Source: Colletotrichum lupini
Taxonomy: Eukaryota > Ascomycota > Sordariomycetes > Glomerellales > Glomerellaceae
Length of the DNA stretch: 64,000 nt
Reading direction: 5' to 3'
Assembly: GCF_023278565.1 (NCBI RefSeq)
Contig: NC_064677.1
Coordinates: 4,712,001 to 4,776,000 of the forward strand
Shown here: positions 12,089 to 24,802 of the stretch, piece after piece
Layout of the letters: each line of letters opens with the position of its first letter
Numbering within the stretch: position 1 is the first letter of the stretch
The notes under the pieces: generated by a model
Seen by the model: only the letters and a program-made list of their open reading frames with translations
What the model was told of the DNA's origin: nothing
Database searches by the model: none
Made by a program: the position numbers and the translations under genes

Positions 12089-13105
12089 TCAGGCTTGTGA
12101 CGCCCAGGTCGTCTTATTCTTCTCCGCGAAGTCACAAAATCGTGATGGGCGTTTCCCTGTCAACTCGACAACAACGCTGTTCATCCGGTCCTCACTCCCG
12201 TTTTTGATAGCCAAGTCTGCGTTGCCTAGCATCTCCGCAATGTGCGTAGGTAGACCTTGTCGAACATAGTAATCCACAAGCTCGTCAACTGAGAGGTTCT
12301 TGTGCGTGATCTCGCGGCCGAGAGTTTTGGAAAGGACCTCGGCGATCTGTATACCATCGTTACTCCTACTGCGAGAAGGTCTAGTTAGACGACTGCACTT
12401 ACATCGCCGTAGCTGAGTAGCTCGGGCCCAAGAATCAAATACTCGTCGTTTGGAGCACTCTTTTGGGTAAGTAGCTGGAAAGCACACGCAGCAATATCCT
12501 CTGTCGCAACCCAGGGAATCCTCCCGTCCCCGGTGGCAGAGTAGATAACACCTTCTTTCACAATAGAGCCGCGGTAGTTTTCTAATTCCGCAAAGTTCTC
12601 TGTCCAGTGATCAGCAATAGCACTTCCCCAGATCTTCCCTAGGAATAGGCGCGCACTTACGTTGGAACCATGTCGGTCTGATCGCTGCCCATTCCACTTC
12701 GCCCTTCTCACCAAGTTGCTTCAGATAGGCATGAGGTCGGCCCATCCCCTGACTATTGATATCCGGCTCGACCGGACTCCCGCTCAGCAGAACGAATCGC
12801 TTCACATGTCCCTTGAGTCGCGCCTGATCAATGAACAACTCCACCGGCGGCAAAGGACCCCCTGGTGGCGCCACCAGAAATACGCTCGTCGCGCCAACTT
12901 CCAGAACCGTGTTCCATGTCTTCTTATCGTCCCAGTCGAAGGCGATCGGTTTGATGTTCTCGGCGCCCGCCTCTGTCGTTGCCGACCCTTTGCGGGAGGC
13001 TTGATAGACCTGGACTGACGTCGCCGCAAACAGCTTGGTGAGCTGTCGGCCAACTTTACCAGTTCCACCAATGATCAACACTATTTTCGGGCGATCTCTC
13101 TCCAT
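12089..13105 (-). CDS. NmrA/EasG-like NAD(P)-binding oxidoreductase
   Basis: This is a Rossmann-fold protein of the atypical SDR (NmrA-like) group, closest in pattern to the fungal EasG/agroclavine-dehydrogenase-like set. Exons are 13105-12661, 12599-12403 and 12346-12089, with introns of 61 and 56 nt (both GTAAGT...CAG). Phases agree and the product is 299 residues, a normal family length. The dinucleotide-binding glycine motif GGTGKVG is near residue 13. Other typical blocks are SVFLVAPP, VKRFVLLSGSPVEP, IRPTWFQQNF and IPWVATEDIAACAFQLL. No ergot-alkaloid cluster partners are nearby, so a role in that pathway is not supported. The substrate is unknown. The ATG at 13105 is chosen because nothing upstream in frame begins with ATG. 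Confidence 0.86.
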
Positions 13106-14502
13106 TGCTGCGCTTGCCAGATTGCCGTTTGATATTACTTGAACTGATTCCAATCATTTAGTATAACGAAAGAAAGGGGAGAAAAACTACATCGCTGTAA
13201 CGTGAACTGCTTCGATTACCCTACGGAGCTAAGAGTTAAAAGCCGCTGCGGACTTAAGATCCGACTAGATGCTACGACCCGTACAAAGATGACAGTCAAC
13301 CGACCCACTCGGACGCAAGTCGTTCGTATTGATTGATTGATTGATTTTGTCTCATTTGGTTTTGGCCGCTTCATTCAACAGCTATACCCAGATAACAAGG
13401 TTTAGCTTGTGGGACACATCTGTGGACAGCGCTTGTCAAGCGGCACCATAATTTCTCGGTACACTACACATCCCTCAGTAGGGCTTTGAGTGCCTGTCAT
13501 CGTTGTCACCGCCATCATACCCAGAATGAACTCAGTCATGGCCAGGAAAGGCCCGGGAGAAACCCCCAGCTGAGCTCTCCAGAGAGAACCTTCAAAGACT
13601 CATGTTGGCCATCAAACCTCCACGCAAGAGCTCTCCGAAGATATCGGTATACTGTGGTGTTGAGATCCAGACCTTGGCACGTCTGTACTCATTAGACTTT
13701 CATCCCATGATCTCCATCGACATTGCTCCAGCAACTGTTCAAGAGCGCAGTTGCGCTTCGCTTTCTCTATGTGAGCCCTCGTCTGCTCCGCGTAATGGCG
13801 TTGTATACCCACATCCGGATTAATTGTACTTTGGAGGTAGGTAACTATATGCTGCCGCAACGTCGTGAGTGCTTAACTATTGCAATCTGGCAGCGCCATG
13901 TACTCGACACGTATGAGCCCATGAGAACCCTCCAAGAATGGCTGTGGAAGAATCTTCTGGCGGCATCGAATAGAAGAAAGTACCAAGCCTACGATGCGCC
14001 GCCTTCATAGCTGCCAGGTTCATGTGCTCCTTGACGAAAGCCACTGAACAGGCGACCTTGTTCGCTTCGAATGGATCATGAGACTGGTGCCAAATTCATA
14101 CATGCCGTCCTCATCAACAGCAACACCAGCCCAATGGGAGCTATGCCTCTGTGGCCTCTTTCAGCTACTGCAGGTGAGGCTTCCGTCAAGGTAACCTCTC
14201 TCAATGGTGGTCTTGCCGCCGCGCAGAGTCCACGATCTTTCGTTGATCCCTCTGTTCAAGCTCGGGTTGAACATGTTTACGCGTGCTCAAAGACTATTTA
14301 TTCTGAATCACGTAACACATCTTCGTATCGCTATCATTGGTGATGCTTCATGGAATCGCGGTAAAGCAGTTATAGTATGGGTTGGTCATGCGCATCTCGA
14401 CAAAATATGCTGCCATCAGAAGTCTCTCGAAACCCAGTTGCATTTCTGTCCTCTGACGTGTTGTGGCCCGGTCCATGGTCGTACGAAAATCTTGAATGGA
14501 CT
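13106..14502. other. Intergenic region with fragmentary coding-like sequence
   Basis: No intact gene is seen. A TTGA tandem microsatellite lies at about 13,330-13,346. Between about 13.9 and 14.58 kb both strands contain short protein-like stretches interrupted by stops, for example minus-strand frames near 14.25 and 14.45 kb. They may be remnants of a decayed gene but could not be joined or identified. Confidence 0.3.
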
Positions 14503-14517
14503 GGGTAAACCGCCACA
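14503..14517 (+). promoter_or_regulatory. Shared upstream element of the small-gene family (member B)
   Basis: GGGTAAACCGCCACA, matching the elements upstream of members A and C. It lies only about 100 nt before the recognisable coding start of member B, against 318-353 nt in the others, so sequence between element and gene appears to be missing here. Confidence 0.45.
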
Positions 14518-14598
14518 TAGGATGCCGCCCTATACACAAATCCGAAAGTAAACGTGTATGTACTACATCAGCCTTCACAAGGGTTCACTCACTGGTGA

Positions 14599-15099
14599 CT
14601 GTTCGGGGAGAGCCAACAAGAACCTCCTCCATCAACCGGCGAAGATACAGTGGCTCTTTTAGATGATTGCCGAGAAGTCATTGAACAGATCTTCGAACGC
14701 ACTGCGGCTTACCCTGAGGATTGGTACACATATGCCCCCATGTGGCTGGTCTTGAGGGCGCGAAAGACTCAATACGAAGACAAGTGCAACATACTCGAGA
14801 AGGCGAGATTGGAGTACGTTATAACCGATTTCAAAAAAGGTAATATAGTGCCAATTTTAAAAAGCAATATTAGAAAGATTGCTGATTGAGGTAATGCAGT
14901 GAGAGACATACTCACGGGAGCAGCCAATAACAGGGAAAAGGTCGAACGCGAGGATATGCCAGGTCACAATTCAGAGTTATATCAATCGCTAAAAAAAATC
15001 GAAATGAATCTTGGGGAAGGCTCACCTATGTCCCTCGCCGACAGAGGCATTACCTTTAAGGATGACTCGTCGATGTCCCTCGCCAATTTCAGTCCCTAG
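14599..15099 (+). pseudogene. Unrecognised small gene, family member B, start codon not found
   Basis: The exon frame runs from about 14599 to 14839, followed by a 60-nt intron (14840-14899, GTAATA...GCAG with a CTGAT branch-like site) and a second exon 14900-15099. The intron is phase 1 directly after a Phe-Lys-Lys, exactly as in members C and D, and the first codon after splicing is again Val. The N-terminal frame (SQQEPPPSTGEDTVALLDDC) resembles the start of member D (NQQKQPLTDAQTLIGECD). No ATG is in frame between the upstream stop and this region. It is therefore a pseudogene that has lost its start, or it uses an unseen upstream exon. It lies between the oxidoreductase and member C. No known domain. 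Confidence 0.42.
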
Positions 15100-17225
15100 A
15101 TCAGCCCCGCAGATATAAATGTCGTCTGTTGTCTAAGGGGAAGATTGTTGCATCTCAGAATGCACGGAAATTGGGGGAAACAGGCACACGACAAACAGAG
15201 CTACTACGAAGAATGGGGCGCTTTCCGGCTCGTTCATTTGGCCAGAAGGTTTCTGGACAGATTTTACCACAGATGTGGCTCACCTTGTCGTTCATTCAAC
15301 AAATAGCTATAACTATTGGGCTCTGAAAAAGGAAGAAGAAAAACATCATAAATATTGAAGAATACAGCATGATTATCAAATAATATGTTCCGCTCATGAG
15401 AAAAAGACGCATCGAGATGTCACACTGGACGCCGGATGCAGGAAAGGGCTCGCGAAACGGGATGTCGCATCTTGCAGGCTTTCTCCTCAACAATCAACAA
15501 TCGAGCATCCTTCATAAATCAAGTAATTCCCTCTATTATATAAGAGTGAGGTATGTACTGACAGAAGTCCCAGCGCCCAGCGCCCATTTTTTTTTTGGGG
15601 GGGGGGGGGGGGGGTGTCCGCGCATGTTTAGGTGTAGACCGCTTAGAATAGTTATTGCCACCATGGTTCAGGGACTTGATGAGCTCCGTCAATTATTCGG
15701 CTCAAGCCACTCGATCAGGATGACAGATCATCGACCTTGTGACTTTAGCCAAACCTTGCCATCTTCCTGTCAGATGCTTCTCTTCTGGGTAAATTAGGAG
15801 TAAGGCATTGAACGAGCATGCTCGCGACACAATACGGCGCCCCGTGCATTCATGAGCGATTAAAAGTACGGAGTAGCGCGCACTATACTCTTGCATCATG
15901 CATTAGTATTCGCGAAAGTCATGTCGATACAACAACACGCCTGAAGCTTTCGAGAAAGCAACTCACAAAGGCCCGGGCGGTTGTAGCTTTTGGACCCTCT
16001 TTTCCCGACCCGAGCCCGGACCTCCCGTGCAGGGTGGGGTCCCGGGTCGCGGCATATAGATTTGGCTTACCCCGTCTCTCATGCTCTTTGCTTTTGTCTT
16101 TTATCTGCCTCCTAACGCTACAACAAGAAGCGTCTGATTTGGGATATTCTTCTAGTTGTACGTGCCGACGATGTCAAAATTGACATGGCACCCAGTGTCT
16201 AAGGTACTCGTCGCCGGCTCTGGAGAGCGGAAGGACCTAAGCATAAGGCAAGGTAGTAGCTGGTAGCTCGCAGCTGAAGACAGGTGAGTAAACATAACGC
16301 TTAAATCAGAAATTCCTCCTTTGGAAATTGCAGAGCAACATCGCATGCAAGTATAATAACCCCCGTTGATGCTTTCTGGCAATTCTACGGAGGGCATTAC
16401 GAGGAGCACTACCTTCAGCGCGGCAAGAGACCGCGCAAGTTCATTTAAGTACTGTAGGTGCCGATGCATGTCGTCACGACTAGAAAGCGCCATACAACTA
16501 CTTGCCGCTTTGAGTGAACTGGGAAGAATTTCTCGGCATATGTATGGCCACGACGGTGATTCTCCGGCTCGGCGTAGCCCTCCCGGCTCATATCGGGGCC
16601 TAGGCCTGGGGGTTGGTTCATCGGGACGGTCCCTGTAGCGAGCCCCACCCAACACCAAAAGGGCCGCTGAGAGCGATGCTAAAGATGTGCCCATAGGTAT
16701 CAAGGCATAATTCCCACAGATGCGGTTTTCCATAAATTTTTTTGAGAAGGGACAGAAAACGCTTTCGCTTTCGATTTTAGGGGTGTCCAGCATTCAAACC
16801 CCCCAGACCTCACCTCCCCTCCTTTCCACTGGACCGGTGCCTAAGAACTTATATGATGTGCACCCCTAATACCCACTAGGTCAGCCTCCATAGCCTCTTT
16901 CTGTTGTAAGACTGCAAACGAAAAGCAGAGACAGTGATTTGAGTGTGTCTTCGGGCTGATGGTTTACATATCCCAGGAGGAAACTCCTATGATGTTCTGG
17001 GTTTCTTTATCGCGTGCTTGTGACAGTGCCACATGACGTTCAGATTCAAATCATCAGGTACACCACCAGCCGTCCCCTCAATCGTGTACCCGCATCTGTT
17101 CGACTGCATCCCACTGAGTCACCAACTCTGGAGCAATGACTTTGAGGAAACTACGCCTCGATTTTCGTCATACTCTTGACCTCTTGAACAGTGAACGTTG
17201 GCCCTTGGTTGAAGGACAAAGGATT
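15100..17225. other. Intergenic region
   Basis: No gene is recognised over 2.1 kb. It contains a T10 run followed directly by an 18-G run (15587-15614). Confidence 0.4.
15587..15614. repeat. T10-G18 homopolymer junction
   Basis: Ten T followed by eighteen G. The exact length is likely to be unreliable in assembly. Confidence 0.9.
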
Positions 17226-17239
17226 AGGAAACCGCCACA
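17226..17239 (+). promoter_or_regulatory. Shared upstream element of the small-gene family (member C)
   Basis: AGGAAACCGCCACA, 318 nt before the chosen ATG. The 23 nt at 17211-17233 match 29789-29811 upstream of member D at 19 positions. Confidence 0.5.
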
Positions 17240-17556
17240 GGCGGCTCTGGCCAGTGCAAGGACGTTTTGAGATTCGACCAATTTCCAAAAGACTGAACGT
17301 ACACATACCTAGGTAGACAAAGGATAAGAATAAAAGTTCGGTTCGTTGAGGGTTCAGTCTGTTCTATCGGTGCTGCCACCTTGCTGCCAGGTTCATACAA
17401 TCTCTTTGTGTGAAGCATCTCCAGGCCGATGCAATGAGGAGGGCTTCTGGCCTACTTATAGGTCACTCTTGCTTCCTTCGCATTTTGCCCGACCCATTTA
17501 CACGTATTTTCAAAGTTCAACTATCGTCATCACTTCGTTCCATATTCACGGCGAGT

Positions 17557-18081
17557 ATGGACCAGGAGAGACCGATTGACTCGGTAACAAAACTGGTGGA
17601 AGAATGCGAGCAATTTCATACCATATACAAGCTCAGATTGGGCTTGGTAGCATTTCTCGAAGTTAGATATACGGCTGGGACTCAGATTGAATCCTGGCCG
17701 GCGATCCAAAAGAGAATCAAGATATGGCGAGAAAGGGGGCTACTACATGTAGGTTCATTCAGACCCAAGGTAGAAGATGCACTTAAAGCGTTGGAGCTTT
17801 TTGCATCAATCCTCCGAAAAGGTGAGTCTTTAGCACTTCCAAAGTCACCAGCTTACAGAAGTGCTGATCTGGGTAAAATAGTGTTTAATGAGCTCCTAAA
17901 ACTTGGGCTCCACGACCCCGCACCGCAGAAGACGATTGAAGAGTCGAAAAAGCTTGTGGGTGCTGGGGACCATCTTCTGAAATTATTTCCCTCTTCCAAT
18001 ACAGAAGAGAATGACCTCCTGACCAATTCTGAACGTCAACTTGTCCTATACTCTCGCAACGACCAACTCTCCGAAGACTGA
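17557..18081 (+). CDS. Unrecognised small helical protein, family member C
   Basis: Exons 17557-17821 and 17882-18081 flank a 60-nt intron (GTGAGT...AATAG, with GCTGAT upstream of the acceptor), giving 154 residues. The intron length is a multiple of three, so the unspliced frame is also open. Splicing is preferred because it aligns the product with member D: Arg/Lys-Lys, then Val, then (Q/F)xEL. The protein is Leu/Glu/Lys-rich and probably all-helical, with LVEECEQF near the N-terminus. There is no signal peptide or known domain. ATG 17557 is chosen over the in-frame ATG 17434 because it gives an N-terminus like that of D. Its 3' flank shares two sequence blocks with that of D. Confidence 0.6.
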   Translation: MDQERPIDSVTKLVEECEQFHTIYKLRLGLVAFLEVRYTAGTQIESWPAIQKRIKIWRERGLLHVGSFRPKVEDALKALELFASILRKGESLALPKSPAYRSADLGKIVFNELLKLGLHDPAPQKTIEESKKLVGAGDHLLKLFPSSNTEENDLLTNSERQLVLYSRNDQLSED

Positions 18082-18914
18082 TTTGCCATCTCGATGTACT
18101 TGGGAAATGATCACTGCATCCAATATCCCAACGCAACTAGGCTTAAAGAAGGTGATTCGGAACTCAGAGTTGCGGTACTTGTTCAGCTCGTCACATAGCT
18201 CGTCACACTGTGGTCGCGGCCTGGATGGAGTATGTCAAAGTCAGCGAAGGGACTCTCCGGGTGGCCAACTTCGATGGCGGTCAGCCACCTAACATCAAGG
18301 CATGTCTACTTTAACACCTTATATCGACCGTACGCTCTCATTATTACCCCGCAAATAACCAATGCTTGGTATTCAAGATTGAATGCGTATACTTTACGGA
18401 TAATTACGGCCGGTCAAGTAGAAAATAAAAGGTAACCACAGTAATTACCCCATAAGTGCCTTATCATTTTAAAGTGCGTGAGGCGATTCGTGACTGTAAG
18501 GTAGTTTGATCTGTGGGAAGTAGTTGAGACAACGACTAATGAGACAGGACGAAGAATTCCCGTGATCATCTCAGCAAACGTAAAGAAAACACACTGGCGG
18601 AGTCGAGATTTCTCGCATCGACAAACGAGCTCTCTCCGAGACTGTAGCTGGGGCCGGGTATGGAGGCGCAAGTTGCCCGCGTATCCATAGATCCTGGTGC
18701 AGTGGACACACTCGAGCTTTATCCGAGGAGAGGAAGCGAATCATCATCAAGATTACCTCGTATGCCAACATTGTAATGGAATCCGCAGTCGTTGTCGATA
18801 TCGAAGAGCAGAAGGAGGTCGAAATGTTCAAAGCAAGCTAGCAGATCGCTTATAAGTAAAGGTAGAGCCCTTGGTAGCGAATCTACAGTTCGTAACTGTT
18901 GAGAAACGTGAAAT
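18082..18914. other. 3' flank of member C up to the retrotransposon
   Basis: Contains two blocks (18505-18515 and 18564-18580) found again in the same order and at the same spacing downstream of member D (31107-31181). A plus-strand frame ending at 18841 looks weakly coding but has no start and no recognisable domain. Confidence 0.4.
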
Positions 18915-18919
18915 ATAAG
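18915..18919. repeat. Left target-site duplication (ATAAG)
   Basis: Five bases repeated exactly at 28911-28915, bracketing the whole retrotransposon. Confidence 0.8.
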
Positions 18920-19124
18920 TATCGGATTGGAAGTCTAATTTGACCGCGGCATATAGCCGACTACGCAGGGGCTAATTAGGGGCCCTATTTATAATTATTA
19001 TAGCTAGCCTAACTTACGGTTAGAACCTCTTTTTTATACTTATTACGTAAATATTTATATAGTTTAATTAATCTCTTCGTTAACTATAGTTCGAACTAAC
19101 TATTTTATAATAGGGATATTAATA
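18920..19124 (+). repeat. LTR copy 1 (5' LTR)
   Basis: 205 bp, starting TATCGGATTGG and ending GGGATATTAATA. This copy keeps more G and C at its start than the other two, so it is the least mutated there. Confidence 0.88.
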
Positions 19125-21659
19125 CTAATTAGTAATTAAATTCTATTATTATAGATCGGTAAGGTATTTTGTTATATAAAAAAGACGACCTTTTAATATT
19201 ATATAGGATAAGAGATTTATACTAATTAACCTTATAGAAATTAACGAAAAAAGAGGTAATTCTTAAATACCGCACGGAATTAAGTAATCGTAGCCCTTTA
19301 TTATTTATAAGAGGTCGACGTTTATTATATTAAACTACGTTAATTAATAGAACTATTTAAATAACTAGCCTTTTACCGTTACTCTAAGTAGCTTTTTTAT
19401 TAAATAACTTTTTTATAGCTAGCCCGTAATTAAAAATTAATTAGTTAAATTAGTAAAAAGAAATACTTATATAACGACTACTTACCTAATTAATTAATAT
19501 AACGAACGAGCTTAATAATATAATCTAAAAAAGTACCGTGCGATTAAAAAAGGGGATTTTTAAATATAAATATTCTTACTTAGTAATAAAGGTAACCCTA
19601 TAAGAGTTATTAAGCTAAGAGATTTATAATATATAAAAAAGTCTATTATTACGAGGATTTTATAAGTATAATTTTAAGCCTATAATCTAAATAACTTCTT
19701 TATAACTCTTTTAACTACCCCCCGGGTATTATTTAGGAATATAATATAAAAAATAGTCTAAAAAAAAAAAGGGATTTAGAGGTCCTAATAATATCGAATT
19801 AAGAGTATTACGGACCTTGGAGATTAATTTAAAAAAAAAAGTAGCTATTCTAAAATAATCCTACAACCTCCCGCTAGAGTTATTATTAACCTAAAAAAAG
19901 GCTAAAAAGATAAAGATTTAAAAAGAAAAAAAAAATCCTTTAGAAAGCTACTAAAAAGCTTCTTTTTATACTAGCTCCCGGTATAAGATTATTAATTTTA
20001 AAAAATTAACCAAGTAATAAAAGGGATTATTAATAAATAATAATTACTTAACTATAATTAAGTTACGAAAAAAACTACTTAAAAAATATAAAATAGGGTA
20101 CCGAGAGGTTATAAAAAATAAGATTTTTAAGGTATTTAACCTTATTATATATAAATAATAAGTAGGTATTTTTAATAAGTCTTTAAAATTTATAATTTTA
20201 TAAAAAAGAGGGCTTAATTTCGTTAACTATACTTAACGGCTTATACGGTTCTTAATAGCTTATATAGCTCCTTTACGAGCTACTTAGCGTTTATTTTTAA
20301 TTATTTTTATAAAATACTACTTTAAAAGAGGTAAGTTAAAAAAAGAAGCTATTTAGAAATTATAAAAAATACGAGGCTTAAGAAGTTAGAAATATATAGG
20401 ATAGCGGAAATCGGTAACTAATAAAGATCCTAAGATTAATTACTATATCTTCTTATAATAATATAAACGTCTATTATTATTATTATAAAAAGGAATTATT
20501 AAAACCTACCCTTTTATATTAAATAAAAAAGAGGATTTTAATAAGTATAATAACTAGCGATTTAAAAGGGTAGTAATAATTATTAAAAATAATAAAAACG
20601 AGAGTAGTAATAAGACGGTAAGAGAAAGCGGGAATCTCTTAGATTTTAATAAATTCGTTAAGTAATAAAAGTACGGATTTATTATAATTAGCGCGCGGAT
20701 TAGATATATCCTTATTAAAATTAAATACGTTAATAATTACTAATATAAGTATAAGTTAGAGTACGACCCTTAGCGAGTTAAGGTAAAAAAGAAGAGGATA
20801 AAACCCGATTTTAAATAGAATCTTAATCCCTTATAAGTAAGTAAATATTAACCCGGATTATTAGGGGACGTAGATATATAGAATTGCGGATTAGCTTAAT
20901 AATAAGTAAATTAATATAATATTAATCTATTTAACTAAGGTTTATAAAAAAAAGGGGTTATAGGGGTAACCCCTATTTTATAAGATCGTAAATAACCTTA
21001 GTTATTAGCTAAACGAATAGTTCGTAAGCGTAAGCTTAAGAATTATAAAAGTAGTTAATAAATTCCTTTATAGGCGAGGGGTATTACTAGCGTAATTATA
21101 ATTACGAGAGCTATATAAAATACTAATAGTAATAATTATAAAAGAGGAATTCGTACTATAGAACTAAGTATAAGTTAATAGAGCGTATAATCGTTTTAAC
21201 GAATTTAAAAAAAGGGTAAACAACTTAGATTTCCTTTTTATAATTACTAATAAAAATCTATTATTATAAAAGGATATACCGGGGCAAAATATAGTACTAA
21301 AAGTATAATAATTAATAATTCTACTTATTTCGATCTATAACTTATTACCGCTACTAATATAAAATTTAGCACCGATTAGCTAATAAAAAAAGAGGTAAAC
21401 GACCCGAAGTTATTAATAATACGTAGTAACGTAGGGATCGTATATAAATACTAAAAATTTAATAATAAATACGAGGTAATTTATAAACCTTAAAAAGATC
21501 TTTTTAAAAAAGAAATTATACTCTAGGGGGAAGTATAAGGTCTTATAAAAAACCCTAACGATATTTTATAATTATTATAAAAAAGTTAGAATTAGGGAAT
21601 ACTAATACTATTTAGTAATTAATATTCTAGCACGTATAGCTTTAACGAGGTAATGCGGG

Positions 21660-22140
21660 ATATTCTTATAAAGAATATAAAAAGTGAATATTCATATAGA
21701 AGCAAGAATATATGAATATAGGGGATATAAGCGTATATAAAAGAGGTTTTTGTAGTAAAGAGAGTAATATAGTTAAATTACTATATGAGAAGTTGCTTGC
21801 TTAACGAAAGGTCTAGGTAGGCAAATACACGCCTATATATAGGCATAAAAACCTCCTACTAGAATATTCCATTGCTTATTAATTATGATATAATTAATAA
21901 GCGTATACGTAAGTGAATGCGTAATCGTAGTACGTAATTCCGCCTCGAGTAAATTCCAGATTATTCAGTTACTTTCCAGTACTTTCCATTGCTCACGTAA
22001 GCTTATATAAGCAGTATTGCTTACATAATCAATACCTATAATAATCTACAGAAATCGTAGATTAATATGGTATATAGTTTGCTTACGTAATATTGATAAT
22101 AAGGCGAATAATAAGGTAAACAAAGTTACCTTCGTAACAA
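21660..22140. mobile_element. Non-RIPped island inside the element, possible later insertion (solo LTR or MITE)
   Basis: About 450-480 bp rich in CpA and TpG, unlike the flanking DNA. On the minus strand it would begin TGTTACGAAGGTAAC and carry a TATA-like stretch (cctatatataggc). The opposite edge has a related inverted sequence (gatattcttataaag against gatatttgttacgaag). It has no coding frame. The boundaries are approximate. Confidence 0.5.
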
Positions 22141-24802
22141 ATATCGTACTCGTAAGTAAAGCCTCTAATTATTATTATAAAGTAGTACGTAATCTCGATT
22201 AAAACGACTTTTTTAATATAATTAACGTAATCCGAAGCCGCTTCGAGACTTATAATAAGAACTTAGAGCTCTTATCTAAGCTATAAGCGATTTTTTTTAT
22301 ATTTATAGCTAGGATAATAGAGGGTAAATTATAAGTAAAGATCTTTAAAAAGCTTATTAATCGAATCGATAAGCTAGTAAAAACCTAGCTAAATAAGGGG
22401 ATAAATAAGTAAAAAGTTAGATATTTTTATACTATAGTTTAGCGTATATTAAAAGTAAAAATAACCTTATACTAAGTACTTAAAGACTACGAGACGCTCT
22501 ACTCGAGGCTAAGATCTAGCTTTAATATTAAAATAAAAATGCTATACTAAACCTATTTCTAAGTATATAATAGCCCTTATTAATAATATTAAATTAATTA
22601 AATATATAATAAAAAAAGAAAAGAGGCTAAATACGGTAATTATTAATAAGGAGGCCTAGATTTGTTAAATAAGTAGAGATTTAATTTATAGGTAGGGTAA
22701 TAGAAGAGGTAATACTATATTTATAAAAAAAAAAGATATTAGTTAAGTAATTACTCTAAGGAAGAGCGTATTAAATTATATAAATAATATAAAAAGTTAA
22801 GGGTAGTAAATAGTAAAACTAGCCCTCGTTAGTTTAATTAATTCCTTGTTATATATAAGGGTAAATCTGGGGGTACGGAACTTAATAACGGTAGCTAAAG
22901 TAGCGGTTTAAAGTATATACCCTTTATAAAAGATTCGGAAAATAAGGAAGATCTTACCCCCTATATTAACGAATTAGATTATAACAAAATTAATAATATT
23001 AACTACTCTTTTTTTACCTTATTAGCCTCTAGAGGATATATAAAGCTAAACGAATAGAGGGTAATAAAAGCTTTTAATAAGTAGGCTTTTATTTATAAAT
23101 AATAAGGGAAAGTCCCTTAGATAATAAATACGGAGGCGGCCAAAAGGGCGAATTTAATAGGGCCGAAGCCTATTTTTTTAATAATTAAAAAGAAGACGCT
23201 ATTTTTCTTAATATTTAAAAAGAAAGAATATAGTACTAAATAAATCTAAGGGTAGCTAGAGGGGTCCTTTTTATATTACTTAGATCCCTCGAATACTAAG
23301 CTCGTATAAGTATTTTATATAAGTAAAAAGTACGGCCTAGATAATTTCTATAAGATTATCCTAAATATTAAGGTATTATAATAGTTAACTAGAGGAAAAG
23401 GGTAATTCTAAGCGCTATAAAAGATCGCGTTAGTAATACTTAATACGTTAATAATAAGTATTATAAAAATTAGTTTTAGCTTAGGTAAGGAAATCGTCGC
23501 CCTAAGTATAGTAAAAATAAAAATATACTTCGGAACGATAACTTTTTATATTTTACTTATTAATACCCTATTTCTCTTATATTTAAAAAATATAGATCGA
23601 CTAGATATTATATTTAATAATACGAGGAATAGAATCTTTAGTAATAAGTACTTTAAGATAATCGAACGATAATAAGAGTATATATTTATAAAGCTTATTA
23701 ATAATACGAAGTTAATTAATTACTTAATAAAAAGTAAGCTTAGAAAACTATACTAGTGATTTGGGTACCCGTTAGTTACGAGGCTATATAACTTTTTAAA
23801 ATAATTAAATAATAATAATATCAAAATAGGGGCGTTAGAGTAGTTAATAAAAGTATATTATTAATACTAAATAAATGCGCAGAGCCTACGTAAATTTAAG
23901 TTTAAATTGCGTAATAAGCTTAACTTTAACTAGGAAATCGTCGTTAATATCTTTTACTTAAATAGTCGGCTAGTACTATATATAATCGACGTAACTATAT
24001 CTTTCTAAATAAGGCAATTCTTTTAGGATCTATAAATAAAAATAGTATAAGTAGCCTTACGAAAAAGCTAGATTAATATATACTAAGGACCGCTAAACGG
24101 TATTAGAACTAATGCTAGTACTAGCTTTAAGTTAATAGAATTTAGGGATAATACGACGGCTTATAGTATATAGCTAAAAGTCGTACCCGTTAAAGCGTAC
24201 TATAGTATTAAAAAGGTAAAAAGGGCATATTAATAGTTAAAAAGGGCGTTTAAAATTATTAAAAAGGAAAATCCGGATTCTATTAATAACGAATACCTCT
24301 AAATAGTACTTAAATACTATAATAATACTATAGGGCCTAACGGACTTATACTAACGCTATTAATATTTAGAGTATATTTAAAAACGACCTTAGCCTCGTT
24401 ACTATTACTAAGTATAAGCTAACGAGCCCGAGTAGTTAAAAAAGTAATACGGGTATTACGTAAGGTAAGCATAAGAAGGTAAGTTAATAAGGTAATTATT
24501 ATACGTAATAAGCCCGATATAAAGAGTAATCTAAATATACTACTAAATTTAAATATATAAATATAATACGAAATTACCTAATAGTAGGCTAGGTTATATA
24601 AATTAATTTCTATTAACGAGCGCTCTTATATAGTTATAAGAAATCGTAACTAGCTACTTAAAATATTAATTATAATAATTAAACCGTATTATATAGATCC
24701 TAACGAGGTAATTTCTAACCTATAAAAAAAAGAAGAGCTAAGGGAAACTATATAACCCGTAGTAAAGGTATAGGAAATTATCCTTAATAAAATCGTCGTA
24801 AT

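Noticed and set aside
12089..13105. Ergot-alkaloid cluster enzyme
   Set aside because: Family resemblance to EasG only; no prenyltransferase, P450 or other cluster genes nearby.
13880..14580. Protein-like stretches on both strands between the oxidoreductase and member B
   Set aside because: Several frames look coding but contradict one another and could not be joined by consistent splicing or matched to a family.
18640..18841. Plus-strand frame ending before the retrotransposon, as the 3' end of a gene cut by it
   Set aside because: It ends in a stop before the insertion, has no start or domain, and nothing continues it at the right flank.
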